Source: Pedobacter cryoconitis (GTDB taxonomy: Bacteria; Bacteroidota; Bacteroidia; Sphingobacteriales; Sphingobacteriaceae). Taken from it: a DNA stretch of 64,000 bases. The stretch is taken from positions 140,960 through 204,959 of the forward strand of contig JAAAFW010000005.1 in NCBI GenBank assembly GCA_019352875.1, read 5' to 3'. The notes beneath the pieces are model-generated. The model was not told the origin of the DNA. It saw only the letters and a list, made by a program, of their open reading frames with translations, and ran no database searches. The translations under genes were made by a program, and so were the position numbers. Positions within the stretch are counted from its first letter, which is position 1. Each line of letters opens with the position of its first letter. Shown in pieces: positions 51,514 to 61,294 of this stretch.

Positions 51514-53220
51514 ATGATATTTAAACGTTTTGCGCTGCTTTCAATTGGAATAATTGCTTCTGCCCTTGGGGCTGAGGCACAGCAGAAGTCATATATACAA
51601 AGTCTGGATGAACCTAATGCCTGGGTCGATTCTGTCTTTAATAAAATGAGCAGGCGTCAGAAGATTGCACAGTTATTTTTTGTCCGGGCACATACCAATA
51701 AAGGTGCTGCCTATGCAGATTCAGTTGGTAAAGTAATTCGTAAAGAAAGAATTGGCGGTATTGTCTTTTTTCAGGGTGGACCCGGAAGGCAGGCAGAACT
51801 CAGCAACCGGTACCAAAAATTATCGAGAGTACCTTTATTGGTTGCATCCGATGGAGAGTGGGGCCTGGGCATGCGGCTGGACAGTACAATATCCTATCCT
51901 TATCAGATGGCATTAGGTGCAGTGCAGGATAATCAGCTCCTTTATCAGATGGGCAGGCAGATAGCAGCAGACTTTAGAAGAGTAGGAATGCAGATGAATT
52001 TTGCCCCTGACGCTGATATTAATAATAACCCCAAAAATCCAATTATCAATTACCGGTCATTTGGTGAGAATAAATATAACGTTGCAGAAAAAGCAGCTGC
52101 TTATATGAAGGGCATGCAGGACGGTGGCCTGCTGGTTACGCTTAAACACTTTCCCGGTCACGGAGATACGGATGTAGATTCTCATTACGACCTCCCACAA
52201 CTTAAGTTTTCCAAAGCCCGTCTGGACAGTCTCGAATTATTTCCATTTAACAGATTGATTCAGGAAGGTGCAGCTGGAATTATGGTTGCACATATGAATA
52301 TCCCTGCATTAGATCCCACACCAAATTTACCCTCTACTTTATCCAGGCCGATTGTGACTGGTTTACTGAAACAAGGCATGGCATTTAACGGGTTGGTTGT
52401 GACCGATGCTATGGAGATGAAAGGTGTTGTAAAAAACTATAAAGACGGGGAAGCAGATGTAATGGCTGTCATCGCCGGAAATGATATTATAGAACTTTCT
52501 GAAAATAGCGAACGGGCAGTAAGACTAGTTAGAAAAGCTGTCCGGGAAGAAAGAATACATATGGAACAGATTGATGCCAGTGTGAAAAAGATTCTCTATG
52601 CCAAATACTGGGCGGGGTTGAGTAAACAGGACACAGTAAGTACTAAAGGCGTATATGCAGATGTTAACCGTCCCGAAAGCAAAATTTTATTAAAGAAACT
52701 GGCAGAGTCTTCCATGACAGTGTTAAATAGCGGCAATCCGATTAAAGCGCTCTCAGCACAGAAAAGAACTGTTATTCTAAGTATCGGCACTACCGGTATT
52801 ACTACCTTTCAGCGTGAATTAGGTGAATTCTATAAAAATGCAGTTTATTTTACACTCGATAAAAATGCCAGTGCAGCGGCAGTAGCGAAAGTAAGCCGGG
52901 AACTGGATCGCTTTGAACAGGTGATTATCGGCATTCATGATACACGTACCCGGCCTGGCAATGGGATGGTGCTGAGTGCAGATCTGAAAGCACTGATTAA
53001 AAACCAGGCAGCACGTCAGAGTATTTTTGCTTTGTTCGCCAATCCGTATAACCTGAGCGCCCTACCGGGAATAGAGAAGAGTAAATCATTGATTGTCGCC
53101 TACCAGAAAGAAGATTTCATGCAGCAGGCAGCGGCGGCAGTTTTAACCAATAAAGTAATTGCAACAGGCAAACTGCCGGTAACCGTTAGTCCTTCGTTTC
53201 CTTACGGGGCAGGTATATAA
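51514..53220 (+). CDS. GH3 beta-N-acetylglucosaminidase (NagZ-like)
   Basis: A 568-residue exported GH3 enzyme with a signal peptide ending AEAQ. TLKHFPGHGDTDVDSHYDLP (about residue 210) is the NagZ signature with the His-Asp acid/base pair, and GLVVTDAMEMKG carries the nucleophile Asp near 298. It probably removes terminal beta-GlcNAc from peptidoglycan or chitin fragments. A C-terminal domain of about 190 residues of GH3-C type follows. The serine beta-lactamase-like domain commonly fused to NagZ in Bacteroidota is absent. Confidence 0.88.
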   Translation: MIFKRFALLSIGIIASALGAEAQQKSYIQSLDEPNAWVDSVFNKMSRRQKIAQLFFVRAHTNKGAAYADSVGKVIRKERIGGIVFFQGGPGRQAELSNRYQKLSRVPLLVASDGEWGLGMRLDSTISYPYQMALGAVQDNQLLYQMGRQIAADFRRVGMQMNFAPDADINNNPKNPIINYRSFGENKYNVAEKAAAYMKGMQDGGLLVTLKHFPGHGDTDVDSHYDLPQLKFSKARLDSLELFPFNRLIQEGAAGIMVAHMNIPALDPTPNLPSTLSRPIVTGLLKQGMAFNGLVVTDAMEMKGVVKNYKDGEADVMAVIAGNDIIELSENSERAVRLVRKAVREERIHMEQIDASVKKILYAKYWAGLSKQDTVSTKGVYADVNRPESKILLKKLAESSMTVLNSGNPIKALSAQKRTVILSIGTTGITTFQRELGEFYKNAVYFTLDKNASAAAVAKVSRELDRFEQVIIGIHDTRTRPGNGMVLSADLKALIKNQAARQSIFALFANPYNLSALPGIEKSKSLIVAYQKEDFMQQAAAAVLTNKVIATGKLPVTVSPSFPYGAGI

Positions 53221-53228
53221 TAGAAAAA

Positions 53229-53257
53229 CGCCTTTATCAATCGATAGAGGCGCTTTT
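53229..53257. terminator. Terminator between the NagZ-like gene and thioredoxin
   Basis: CGCCTTTATC (53229-53238) pairs with GATAGAGGCG (53243-53252) with one wobble around AATC, with A5 before and T4 after. It can serve both convergent genes. Confidence 0.83.
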
Positions 53258-53285
53258 CTATGGCTATATTTGATGAAATAGATTT

Positions 53286-53801
53286 TTATTTTTTATAGGT
53301 CGCCGGATCTACAGCAGCATAAGTCCAGTTTTTAAGAAAATCCGTGACTTTTTTTACACTGTGGCCTTTTCCTTCCTCCAGATAAGCAGAGTTCTCAATA
53401 TGCAGAACTTCACCTTCCCCGTTAAGAATCACGAACACCGGAAAACCAAATCTTCCCGGGTATTTCAAACGTTCCATCATAGCTTCATTTTTATTTTCAG
53501 GGCTATAATTAACCAATACTTTTTCAAAGTGGCTGTCCAGATAACCTTTTAGTTCCGGATTCGCATTCACCATGTTATGGAAAGCAATACACCAGACACA
53601 CCAGTTTCCGCCGACCTGTACAAAGACATTCTTTTTTTCCGCTTTGGCTTTTTTAATCGCAGCGTTTAAATCCGCATCAGCATTGGCTTTTGGGTCATAA
53701 ATATGTACAGCTTCCTTCTTTTGTTGTACTGCTTTGTCCTGCCCGTACACAGAACCAGAGATCGCCAGAAAGGCGCAAAGAATAATTGAATAAGTTTTCA
53801 T
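53286..53801 (-). CDS. Exported thioredoxin-family protein
   Basis: A 171-residue periplasmic protein with a signal peptide (MKTYSIILCAFLAISGSVYG, cut near YGQ). The redox site is WCVWC in VQVGGNWCVWCIAFHNMV (about residue 78), a CxxC with Val-Trp between the cysteines, as in the thioredoxin_7/DUF255-like group rather than classical CGPC. It lacks a membrane anchor. The ATG at 53801 begins the signal peptide; an in-frame start at 53846 adds 15 residues. It is divergent from the helicase gene with a 48-base gap. Confidence 0.85.
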   Translation of the reverse strand: MKTYSIILCAFLAISGSVYGQDKAVQQKKEAVHIYDPKANADADLNAAIKKAKAEKKNVFVQVGGNWCVWCIAFHNMVNANPELKGYLDSHFEKVLVNYSPENKNEAMMERLKYPGRFGFPVFVILNGEGEVLHIENSAYLEEGKGHSVKKVTDFLKNWTYAAVDPATYKK

Positions 53802-53849
53802 ATCCTGTAATTTGAAGTAAAAGTATGCAAATATGCCTAACTTCACCTC

Positions 53850-56800
53850 ATGTCATTACCTTTAAAGATTTTACAGGCTTCAGCTGGTTCCGGAAAAACT
53901 TTCAGTCTGACCGCGCATTATCTGACCCTGCTGCTATCGGCAGAAACCAAATACCGCGAGATCCTGGCTGTTACCTTTACCAATAAGGCCACAGAAGAAA
54001 TGAAAGGCCGGATCATGGAGGTACTCAGAGGGTTTGCTATCGGAGATAACGGGGTGCAGGATTACCGCGAGCTTGTCTTAAAAGCTCATTCCGGGATGAC
54101 TGCACAGCAATTACAGGAAAAATCCGAGAAAATATATAAAAGAATCCTTCATGATTACAGTCGTTTTTCAATCAGTACTATAGATGGATTTGTACAGAAG
54201 GTAATCAGAGGTTTTGCTTTTGAACTGGGGCTGGATTCCGGCTATGCCCTGGAAATGAATTTTGAGAAAGTGAAAAATGAACTGGCCGATAAATTGGACG
54301 AGCAGCTAGATAGTAATCCGGCGTTGCTAACCTGGATTATTGAACTCGCTATGGACAGGATCAGTAATAATATCAGCTGGAACTACCGCGCAGAACTCAC
54401 AGAGCTGGCTGGCGAATTATTTAAGGAGCGTTATCTTCCTTTTGACCAGGCAATTCAGGGTCTGGTGCAGCAAACCGATCTGAACGACTTGTTTAGCCAG
54501 TACAGTAAACAGACGGGAAAGCGATTGAAAAATTTCGAAGACCACCTTCAAAGTAAAAGTGCAGAAGCAGCTTTGCATTTTGAAAACTCAAGTATTTCGC
54601 CCGATCAGCTTAAAGGGAAATCTCGTTCACCATTATTAAATCTGGCCAAAATAGCCGCGGGTGAAACAGAAAAGATCGGTAGTCTTGCCAAATTGATCGA
54701 TGAACCGGAAGAGTGGTTTAAAGACAGTGGTTATGACGGCCTTTATGAACAGCTGAATCCACGGATCAGGGATCTTTATACTTTTTACCAGCAGGAACTG
54801 CCCGACTATATTTTGGCGCAGGCCTTTCAGAAAAACCTTTATTATCTGCGGTTAATGCAGGAGATGGCCATTTTGCTCAAAACCTACAGGGAGGAAAGTG
54901 GAAATCTGCTGATCAGTGATGCACAAAACCTGCTCAAGGGGATTACTGGTGAGGATGACGATAATCCTGCTTTTATTTGGGAAAAAACCGGAAGCCGCTA
55001 TAAACACTTCCTGTTTGATGAATTTCAGGATACTTCGGCTAATCAATGGGCGAATTTCAGGCCGCTGCTTAAAAATGCAATGGCAGAAGCCGATGGGACA
55101 CTGATAGATCACCTGATCGTTGGCGACGTGAAGCAATCTATCTACCGCTGGCGGAATGGTGACTGGAATATTCTGCATCAGCAGGCAAAAAAAGATATTG
55201 GTGCGGGTTATGTAATCGACGCCAATCTCGAAGAAAATTACCGGAGCACAGCAAATATTATCAACTTCAATAATATGCTGTATAAAGCACTACCTATATT
55301 AATGCAGCAGCAGATTAACCAAACTGTCACCGAACAAGATCAGAATACGATTTTGCAGGAGTGGTGGAGTGAAAAAGGGTACGATCATATTATGCCGGGT
55401 GTGTATGCAGAGGCGGAGCAGCAAATGAATCCGCGGACACTTTCCGGTGGCACCATTGATATTCGTGTAATGCGGACAGACCCCGATGGTGCAGCATTAA
55501 ATAAAACATCCTTCAGGACAGCGGCACTGGATGGTATGGTTAGCACACTAAAAAGATTAATTCAGGACGAAAAAAGATACTTACCTGGAGATGCCTGCGT
55601 ACTGGTCCGTTCGAATTCAGAAGCTGTAGCTGTGGTGGACGCTTTGATGGCGGCACAGATTAATGTGATTTCCGGTGAAGCGCTTTTACTGGCGAATAAC
55701 CTAGCAGTCAAATTACTGATTAATACATTTCTGGTTATGACAGGGCTGCCGGCGAATACTGCATTATATAAAGCAAACTGTATTAGTCTTTATGCACAGA
55801 TCAGGGGTACAGAAAATGTGCCTTCAGATCTGTTCAGGCTTAAAGATAAAAATCTGGAAGATCTTTCTTCGGTACTCCCGGCAGATTTGTGTCTGAACTG
55901 GAGGGCCTGGATGCAACAGCCCTTGGGTGAACTGATGGAGAAACTGCTGCGGGCTTACGGCCTGGATAAACCTGAAAATGCCAGTCATCTCCCTTATTTA
56001 TTTGCTTTGAGGGACCTGGCAGGAAATATAGCCAGACAAGGTGAGAGAGGTCTTAGTGCTTTTTTGACCTATTGGGAAGAAGAAGGTGGTCGCAAGACAC
56101 TGCCGTCTTCGGAAAGTTCCGATGCTGTTCAGGTTATTACGATACATAAATCAAAAGGCCTGGCCTTTAAAGTCGTTCTGATTCCTTTCTGTAATTGGGA
56201 TACAGGCGGAAAAACGAATTCAATATTTTGGGTACCTGCCGCCGGGACTCCTTATGAGGCACTGAAACAGATTCCCTTAAAATATACTGCAGGTCTGGGG
56301 CAGAGTGCAGTTGCTATAGCCTATTATGAAGAGTTGCTGTACAACCAGATGGATGCGCTTAATATGCTTTACGTAGCGACAACCAGGACTAAAGAATATC
56401 TCTATATCAGTTGTTTGGGGAAAAAGTCTGCCGGACTGACCAATATAGGAGATCTAATTGCCTTCATGTTGCAGGACGATCTTTCAGAAGAAGGACATTT
56501 CCTGGTCGACGAACCTGTACCAGTCAAAAAAACGACAGCGAAAGAAGGTCCGGTAGGCATACATTTTCCTGCTTATCCGGTTTCCAACCGATTGAGTGCG
56601 GTCTTTGATGCAGATCTTAAGAGAAAGAAACTGGATATGCTACTGGATGACACTGCGGGCCGCGAAGGAAGTATATTACATGAAGTGTTAGCCAGGGCAG
56701 AAAATGCCGATGAGATTGAGCAGGTATTACAACAGATGCTGGAAGAAGGGCTGTTCAAGGCGCAGGAGGTGGAAGCTTTTCGTTTACAGGCTTTACAGGT

Positions 56801-57077
56801 GCTGGGCAATACCCAACTGGCTGTACTGCTTGAGCAAAGTACGGCCATCAGAAATGAGAAAAGTATTATCGATGCCTATGGGAAGAGCTATCGCCCCGAT
56901 AAGGTGCTTTTTGCGGGAGACAAGGTCATTGTAATTGATTATAAGTTTACCGCTCAGAAAAGTAAGACCCATATTGCTCAGGTACATGGTTACCGTGAGC
57001 TTTTGCAGCAGATGGGCTATCCGGATGTCAGCACTTATTTGTTTTACGCCAGAATTGGCGAATTAATATTGGTATAA
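53850..57077 (+). CDS. UvrD-type helicase-nuclease, AddA/RecB-like
   Basis: A 1075-residue DNA repair enzyme. Motif I is ASAGSGKTFSL (residues 10-20), motif II is FDEFQDTSANQW (about 390), motif III is VGDVKQSIYRWRNGD, motif IV is ENYRSTANIINF, motif V is ITIHKSKGLAFKVVLIPF, and motif VI is LYVATTRTKEYLYIS. The C-terminal nuclease domain has EGSILHEVLA and VIDYKFT (about 1029) of the PD-(D/E)xK type. With the AddB-like partner 31 bases downstream it forms an AddAB-like complex for resecting double-strand breaks at Chi-like sites. Confidence 0.92.
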   Translation: MSLPLKILQASAGSGKTFSLTAHYLTLLLSAETKYREILAVTFTNKATEEMKGRIMEVLRGFAIGDNGVQDYRELVLKAHSGMTAQQLQEKSEKIYKRILHDYSRFSISTIDGFVQKVIRGFAFELGLDSGYALEMNFEKVKNELADKLDEQLDSNPALLTWIIELAMDRISNNISWNYRAELTELAGELFKERYLPFDQAIQGLVQQTDLNDLFSQYSKQTGKRLKNFEDHLQSKSAEAALHFENSSISPDQLKGKSRSPLLNLAKIAAGETEKIGSLAKLIDEPEEWFKDSGYDGLYEQLNPRIRDLYTFYQQELPDYILAQAFQKNLYYLRLMQEMAILLKTYREESGNLLISDAQNLLKGITGEDDDNPAFIWEKTGSRYKHFLFDEFQDTSANQWANFRPLLKNAMAEADGTLIDHLIVGDVKQSIYRWRNGDWNILHQQAKKDIGAGYVIDANLEENYRSTANIINFNNMLYKALPILMQQQINQTVTEQDQNTILQEWWSEKGYDHIMPGVYAEAEQQMNPRTLSGGTIDIRVMRTDPDGAALNKTSFRTAALDGMVSTLKRLIQDEKRYLPGDACVLVRSNSEAVAVVDALMAAQINVISGEALLLANNLAVKLLINTFLVMTGLPANTALYKANCISLYAQIRGTENVPSDLFRLKDKNLEDLSSVLPADLCLNWRAWMQQPLGELMEKLLRAYGLDKPENASHLPYLFALRDLAGNIARQGERGLSAFLTYWEEEGGRKTLPSSESSDAVQVITIHKSKGLAFKVVLIPFCNWDTGGKTNSIFWVPAAGTPYEALKQIPLKYTAGLGQSAVAIAYYEELLYNQMDALNMLYVATTRTKEYLYISCLGKKSAGLTNIGDLIAFMLQDDLSEEGHFLVDEPVPVKKTTAKEGPVGIHFPAYPVSNRLSAVFDADLKRKKLDMLLDDTAGREGSILHEVLARAENADEIEQVLQQMLEEGLFKAQEVEAFRLQALQVLGNTQLAVLLEQSTAIRNEKSIIDAYGKSYRPDKVLFAGDKVIVIDYKFTAQKSKTHIAQVHGYRELLQQMGYPDVSTYLFYARIGELILV

Positions 57078-57108
57078 ATTGAATGATTTTTAAACAGGCG
57101 CTGAATTC

Positions 57109-60018
57109 ATGAAAGCATTTTTAAAAGAAGTTGCAGAAGATCTGAATGCCCGGCTGGGGAAAGACCTGCATCATGCCGCTATTATATTTAACAATAAACG
57201 TCCGGTGGCTTATTTACAGCATCATCTGGCAGCTGTGATCGGTAAACCATTCTGGAGTCCGTCATTTTACACCATACAGGAGTTTTTTGCTATGTCTTCC
57301 GATCTGAAGGTCGCAGACAGCTTTATCCAATTTTTTACCCTTTATCAGCAATACAACCTTTTATTGAAAGGCGAGGGGGGGAAAGAAATTCCGCCGGATA
57401 TTTTTTATCCGGTTGCCAGAATGATTCTGAGTGACTTTGCACAGATCGATAATGATCTGGTACCTGCAGACCGTTTATTTGAAGAACTGGAAGATATCGC
57501 TGTGATAGAAAAAGATTTTCAGCACCTGAGTCCCGAACAACAATTGTTTCTGGAACAATTCTGGACGTCTTATTCTACAGGTAAACAGAAAAAACACCAG
57601 GAACAGTTTATCAAAATGTGGCGGAGGATGCCATTTCTTTATCGTGCGTTCCATGAAGAACTGGAGCTCAAAGGAATGAGCACCATGGCCCGCATGTACC
57701 GTAAACTGGCAGAAGGTTCTGCTGGAAATCCCGATTTTATTAAGCCTTTTGTAAAGGGAAAACTAGTCTTTGCCGGATTTAATGCATTGAGTAAAGCCGA
57801 AGCAGTTGTTTTTAAACGCTGGAATGAAGCCGGGCAGGCACTGTTTTATTTCGATACAGATAGTTATTATATGGATGATGAGATGCAGGAAGCCGGACTT
57901 TTCCTCCGTAAAAACATCCATCAGTTAGGTTTGCCAAATGCCCTTGGCGTGTCCAGGCCGCTTATACGGAGTATGGTTAAGGAAATTAAAGTTTTCCGTA
58001 CCCAGGGACATACAGCACAGGCTAAATTGCTTCAGCAAGAACTGGAAGCCGATTATCCGGTGCTTGATGCGCTGGATACTACTGGTAAAGTAGCGATAGT
58101 ACTGGCCGATGAAAGTTTGTTATTGCCAGTACTGCAGAGTGTCCCTTCACATTATATTTATGACGGTGTACAGAAAGAACTGCCGCTGAACGTCACAATG
58201 GGTTATCCTTTACTGGCTTCTTCCGTATTTGGACTGGCAGATCTGTGGCTTTCTGTGCAGTCTGCCTATTTGCCTGGGAAAAAACTGACCGTAAATTACC
58301 GGGAGGCAGAAGCTTTCCTTTCCCATCCTTTGGTAGGTATGGACGCTTCCCACCGGAATGAAGTATTGAGTAAGATGCTGTCTATGCAGCAAACTGAGAT
58401 CGGGCAGGAGGTCTGGAAAGAGGCTGGAATATTGGCCGGGATATTTTTTCAGCCGGTACAATCCGGAGCAATGGCAATTAAAGGTTTACAGGATATCTTC
58501 AGAAATGTTCTTTCTGTGCAGCTGGACGCCGGTCTGTTGCGGCAAACGGAGGCAGATTTGCTTATCGCAGTGATTACCGAACTGAACAAACTTTTCGATT
58601 CGCTGAAAGAGTATGCCTCCACGCTGCCTTTAAATTTTGTGCTCTCGCTGATGCAGAAAGCAGTTCAGGGTATAGCAGTACCTTTATCTGGGGAACCCCT
58701 GGAAGGTTTACAGGTAATGGGTTTGCTGGAAAGCAGAAGCCTTGATTTTGAGCATCTCTATATTCTGGGCGCAAGTGAGGGGATTCTTCCGCAGATCAGT
58801 GTCTCACCGAGCTTTATTCCGGACAGCATCCGCAGGGCTTACGGATTGCCTGTAATTGAAAATCAGGATGCCATTTCCGCCTACATGTTTTATAGGCTGC
58901 TTCATCGTGCCAAAACGGTCAGTCTGGTGTATAATGGACAGGCAGACGACAGTACAACCGGAGAGCCGACAAGATTCTTACGGCAGCTCGAGTTCGAAAG
59001 CGGCTATAAGTTCTCTTATTTTGAACAGTCTCAACCGGTAACAACCGCAGACAGAAAACATCTGGACATTATAAAGACTCCTGCAATACAGGCCGTATTA
59101 AACGGCTATCTGGAAGAGCGTGACTCCGGGCCAATCCTTTCTGCAACTGCACTGACAACCTATCTGAATTGTCCCGTTCAGTTCTTTTATAAATATATTG
59201 CTGCGATTAAAGAACCTGAGGCTATTGCAGAACAGATGGAAGCGAACCAGGTTGGGTCTATGCTGCACCATTTACTGGAGAATTTCTATGCAGAACTGAA
59301 AAAGTCTGGCCCTTATATTACTGCAGATCAGATCATCGTGCAAAAAGAATCGTTGTCAAGGTTGGCAAAAGAAGCTTACACTGCCGTTGTCTTTAAAGAT
59401 ACTCCGCCGGCTGTTTTTGAACCGGGAGGGATGCAGCAGGTGATTCTGGCGATCGTCATGGAATATGCACGGGTTATTCTGGAACATGACCAGCGGCATG
59501 CTCCGTTTACTTTACTTGCCCTGGAAGACAAGGTTCTGCTAAACTTTCCTTTACAGGTAGCAGGAAAGCAGAAAAGTATAAATTTACTCGGCATCGTCGA
59601 CCGGATTGACCAGAAGGACGGTATCACCCGTATTGTAGATTATAAAACGGGACGTGATGAGTTAAATTTCAGTTCTCTGGATGATCTTTTTGATCAGGAA
59701 AGTCCGAAACAGAATAAAGCTCTGGTACAGACCCTTTTCTATACATATGTCTACGAAAAGAAGAAAAATATCACCGGATTAGAGCCGAATTTGTATCTGG
59801 TGAGGAAGATGCAGAAGGACGGAACGCTATTCTACCAGATGGTCAACCGCAAAAGGTTACACTTGCAAACCGTCGAACTGGAGCTTCAGAAACAGGATTT
59901 TCAAGAGAAACTACAAAATAAGCTAGAAGAGATTTTTAACCCCGAAACACCTTTTATACATACTACACAGCCGGAAAATTGCCAGTATTGTCCGTATTTA
60001 TCTCTTTGCGGTAAATAG
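57109..60018 (+). CDS. PD-(D/E)xK nuclease, AddB-like subunit
   Basis: A 969-residue partner of the upstream helicase. The N-terminal two-thirds is an inactivated helicase-like region. The nuclease domain begins at ALTTYLNCPVQFFYKYI (about 688) and has GSMLHHLLENFY and IVDYKTGRDEL (about 840-850). A Cys at about 689 and CQYCPYLSLC at the C-terminus (about 957-966) can hold an Fe-S cluster of the AddB/Cas4 kind. It is co-transcribed with the helicase gene. Confidence 0.9.
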   Translation: MKAFLKEVAEDLNARLGKDLHHAAIIFNNKRPVAYLQHHLAAVIGKPFWSPSFYTIQEFFAMSSDLKVADSFIQFFTLYQQYNLLLKGEGGKEIPPDIFYPVARMILSDFAQIDNDLVPADRLFEELEDIAVIEKDFQHLSPEQQLFLEQFWTSYSTGKQKKHQEQFIKMWRRMPFLYRAFHEELELKGMSTMARMYRKLAEGSAGNPDFIKPFVKGKLVFAGFNALSKAEAVVFKRWNEAGQALFYFDTDSYYMDDEMQEAGLFLRKNIHQLGLPNALGVSRPLIRSMVKEIKVFRTQGHTAQAKLLQQELEADYPVLDALDTTGKVAIVLADESLLLPVLQSVPSHYIYDGVQKELPLNVTMGYPLLASSVFGLADLWLSVQSAYLPGKKLTVNYREAEAFLSHPLVGMDASHRNEVLSKMLSMQQTEIGQEVWKEAGILAGIFFQPVQSGAMAIKGLQDIFRNVLSVQLDAGLLRQTEADLLIAVITELNKLFDSLKEYASTLPLNFVLSLMQKAVQGIAVPLSGEPLEGLQVMGLLESRSLDFEHLYILGASEGILPQISVSPSFIPDSIRRAYGLPVIENQDAISAYMFYRLLHRAKTVSLVYNGQADDSTTGEPTRFLRQLEFESGYKFSYFEQSQPVTTADRKHLDIIKTPAIQAVLNGYLEERDSGPILSATALTTYLNCPVQFFYKYIAAIKEPEAIAEQMEANQVGSMLHHLLENFYAELKKSGPYITADQIIVQKESLSRLAKEAYTAVVFKDTPPAVFEPGGMQQVILAIVMEYARVILEHDQRHAPFTLLALEDKVLLNFPLQVAGKQKSINLLGIVDRIDQKDGITRIVDYKTGRDELNFSSLDDLFDQESPKQNKALVQTLFYTYVYEKKKNITGLEPNLYLVRKMQKDGTLFYQMVNRKRLHLQTVELELQKQDFQEKLQNKLEEIFNPETPFIHTTQPENCQYCPYLSLCGK

Positions 60019-60077
60019 GAAATCAGTTTTGTAAGTTCAAATAATATAAAGGGATTGTAATGTAATTAAATCACTAC

Positions 60078-60107
60078 TTTATTATTACGCTACAATAGTT
60101 ATATTTG
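60078..60107 (+). promoter_or_regulatory. Promoter of pdhB
   Basis: TATATTTG (60100-60107) is a full TAnnTTTG match. TTT (60078-60080) stands 19 bases upstream at the -33 place. The ATG is 25 bases after the -7 box. Confidence 0.55.
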
Positions 60108-60132
60108 CCGGAAGTTAACATTTGAATATACA

Positions 60133-61119
60133 ATGAGAGAGATTCAATTTAGAGAAGCTTTGCGTGAAGCTTTAAGCGAAGAAATGCGTAAGAACGAAAA
60201 CGTTTTCTTAATGGGCGAAGAAGTTGCGCAATATAATGGTGCATATAAAGTAAGTCAGGGAATGCTGGACGAGTTTGGTGACAAACGCGTTATTGATACC
60301 CCTATTGCAGAGCTTGGTTTTACCGGTATCGGTATCGGCGCAGCAATGAACGGATTAGTTCCTGTTATAGAATTTATGACGTTCAACTTCTCTTTAGTTG
60401 CAATCGATCAGATTATCAATGGTGCTGCAAAAATGTTATCCATGAGCGGCGGTCAGTTTTCTATTCCGATCGTTTTCCGTGGCCCGACAGGAAATGCAGG
60501 TCAGTTAGGTGCACAACACTCACAAAACTTTGAAAACTGGTTTGCAAACTGCCCTGGTTTAAAAGTAGTGGTACCTTCTACGCCTTATGAAGCAAAAGGT
60601 TTGTTAAAACAAGCTATCCTTGATCCGGATCCGGTTATTTTCATGGAATCCGAGGTGATGTATGGTGATAAAGGTGAAGTTCCTGAAGAAGAATATTACC
60701 TGCCAATCGGTAAGGCTAATATTGTGAAGGAAGGTACGGATGTTACTATCGTAACTTTTGGTAAAATGCTTACAAGAGTCGTTAATCCAGCTGTGGAAGA
60801 ATTGACTAAAGAAGGTGTTAGCGTTGAAGTGATCGATTTACGTACTGTACGTCCTATCGATTATGCAACTATCATTGAGTCGGTAAAGAAAACAAATCGT
60901 CTGGTTATTGTGGAAGAAGCATGGCCATTGGCTTCAATTTCTTCTGAAATTGCCTTTAATGTACAAAAAAATGCATTCGATCATTTAGATGCACCAGTAT
61001 TACGTATTACTTGTGCTGATGTACCGCTTCCATATGCGCCTACATTGATCGCTGCCAGCTTACCAAACGCAGAGCGTGTGATCAAAGCTGTGAAAGAAGT
61101 GATGTACGTAAATAAATAA
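60133..61119 (+). CDS. pdhB: Pyruvate dehydrogenase E1 component, beta subunit
   Basis: A 328-residue thiamine-diphosphate-dependent subunit of the E1 alpha2beta2 type. EEVAQYNGAYKVSQGM, IDTPIAELGFTGIGIGAAMNG (read across) and FRGPTGNAGQLGAQHSQ are the family boxes. The C-terminal transketolase domain covers about 200-320. It supplies acetyl-CoA production with an alpha subunit and E2/E3 encoded elsewhere, as none is adjacent. A promoter and a terminator bound it as a single gene. Confidence 0.95.
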   Translation: MREIQFREALREALSEEMRKNENVFLMGEEVAQYNGAYKVSQGMLDEFGDKRVIDTPIAELGFTGIGIGAAMNGLVPVIEFMTFNFSLVAIDQIINGAAKMLSMSGGQFSIPIVFRGPTGNAGQLGAQHSQNFENWFANCPGLKVVVPSTPYEAKGLLKQAILDPDPVIFMESEVMYGDKGEVPEEEYYLPIGKANIVKEGTDVTIVTFGKMLTRVVNPAVEELTKEGVSVEVIDLRTVRPIDYATIIESVKKTNRLVIVEEAWPLASISSEIAFNVQKNAFDHLDAPVLRITCADVPLPYAPTLIAASLPNAERVIKAVKEVMYVNK

Positions 61120-61140
61120 GAAATATTAGCAAATGCTATA

Positions 61141-61177
61141 AAAATCCCGCTGGCCGACAAGCTGCGGGATTTTTTTT
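61141..61177 (+). terminator. Terminator of pdhB
   Basis: AAAATCCCGC (61141-61150) pairs with GCGGGATTTT (61164-61173) around a 13-base loop, followed by a T-tract. It overlaps the -33 element of the tex promoter. Confidence 0.85.
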
Positions 61178-61203
61178 GCTCTTTTTATACCCTTTTACCT
61201 TTG
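61176..61203 (+). promoter_or_regulatory. Promoter of tex
   Basis: TTG (61176-61178), a 17-base spacer and TACCTTTG (61196-61203) match the Bacteroidota consensus. The leader to the ATG at 61295 would be about 85 bases. Confidence 0.65.
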
Positions 61204-61294
61204 ACAGACCCTGCATAGGCTTGCTGCTAAAAAACAATATCCGGGCTTGCAAGCTTCGTGGCCACGAAAAGTAAATTATATACTGATAAAAATT

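Noticed and set aside
61247..61294. TTG start giving a longer Tex protein
   Set aside because: The extra 16 residues do not resemble Tex N-termini; the ATG at 61295 fits.
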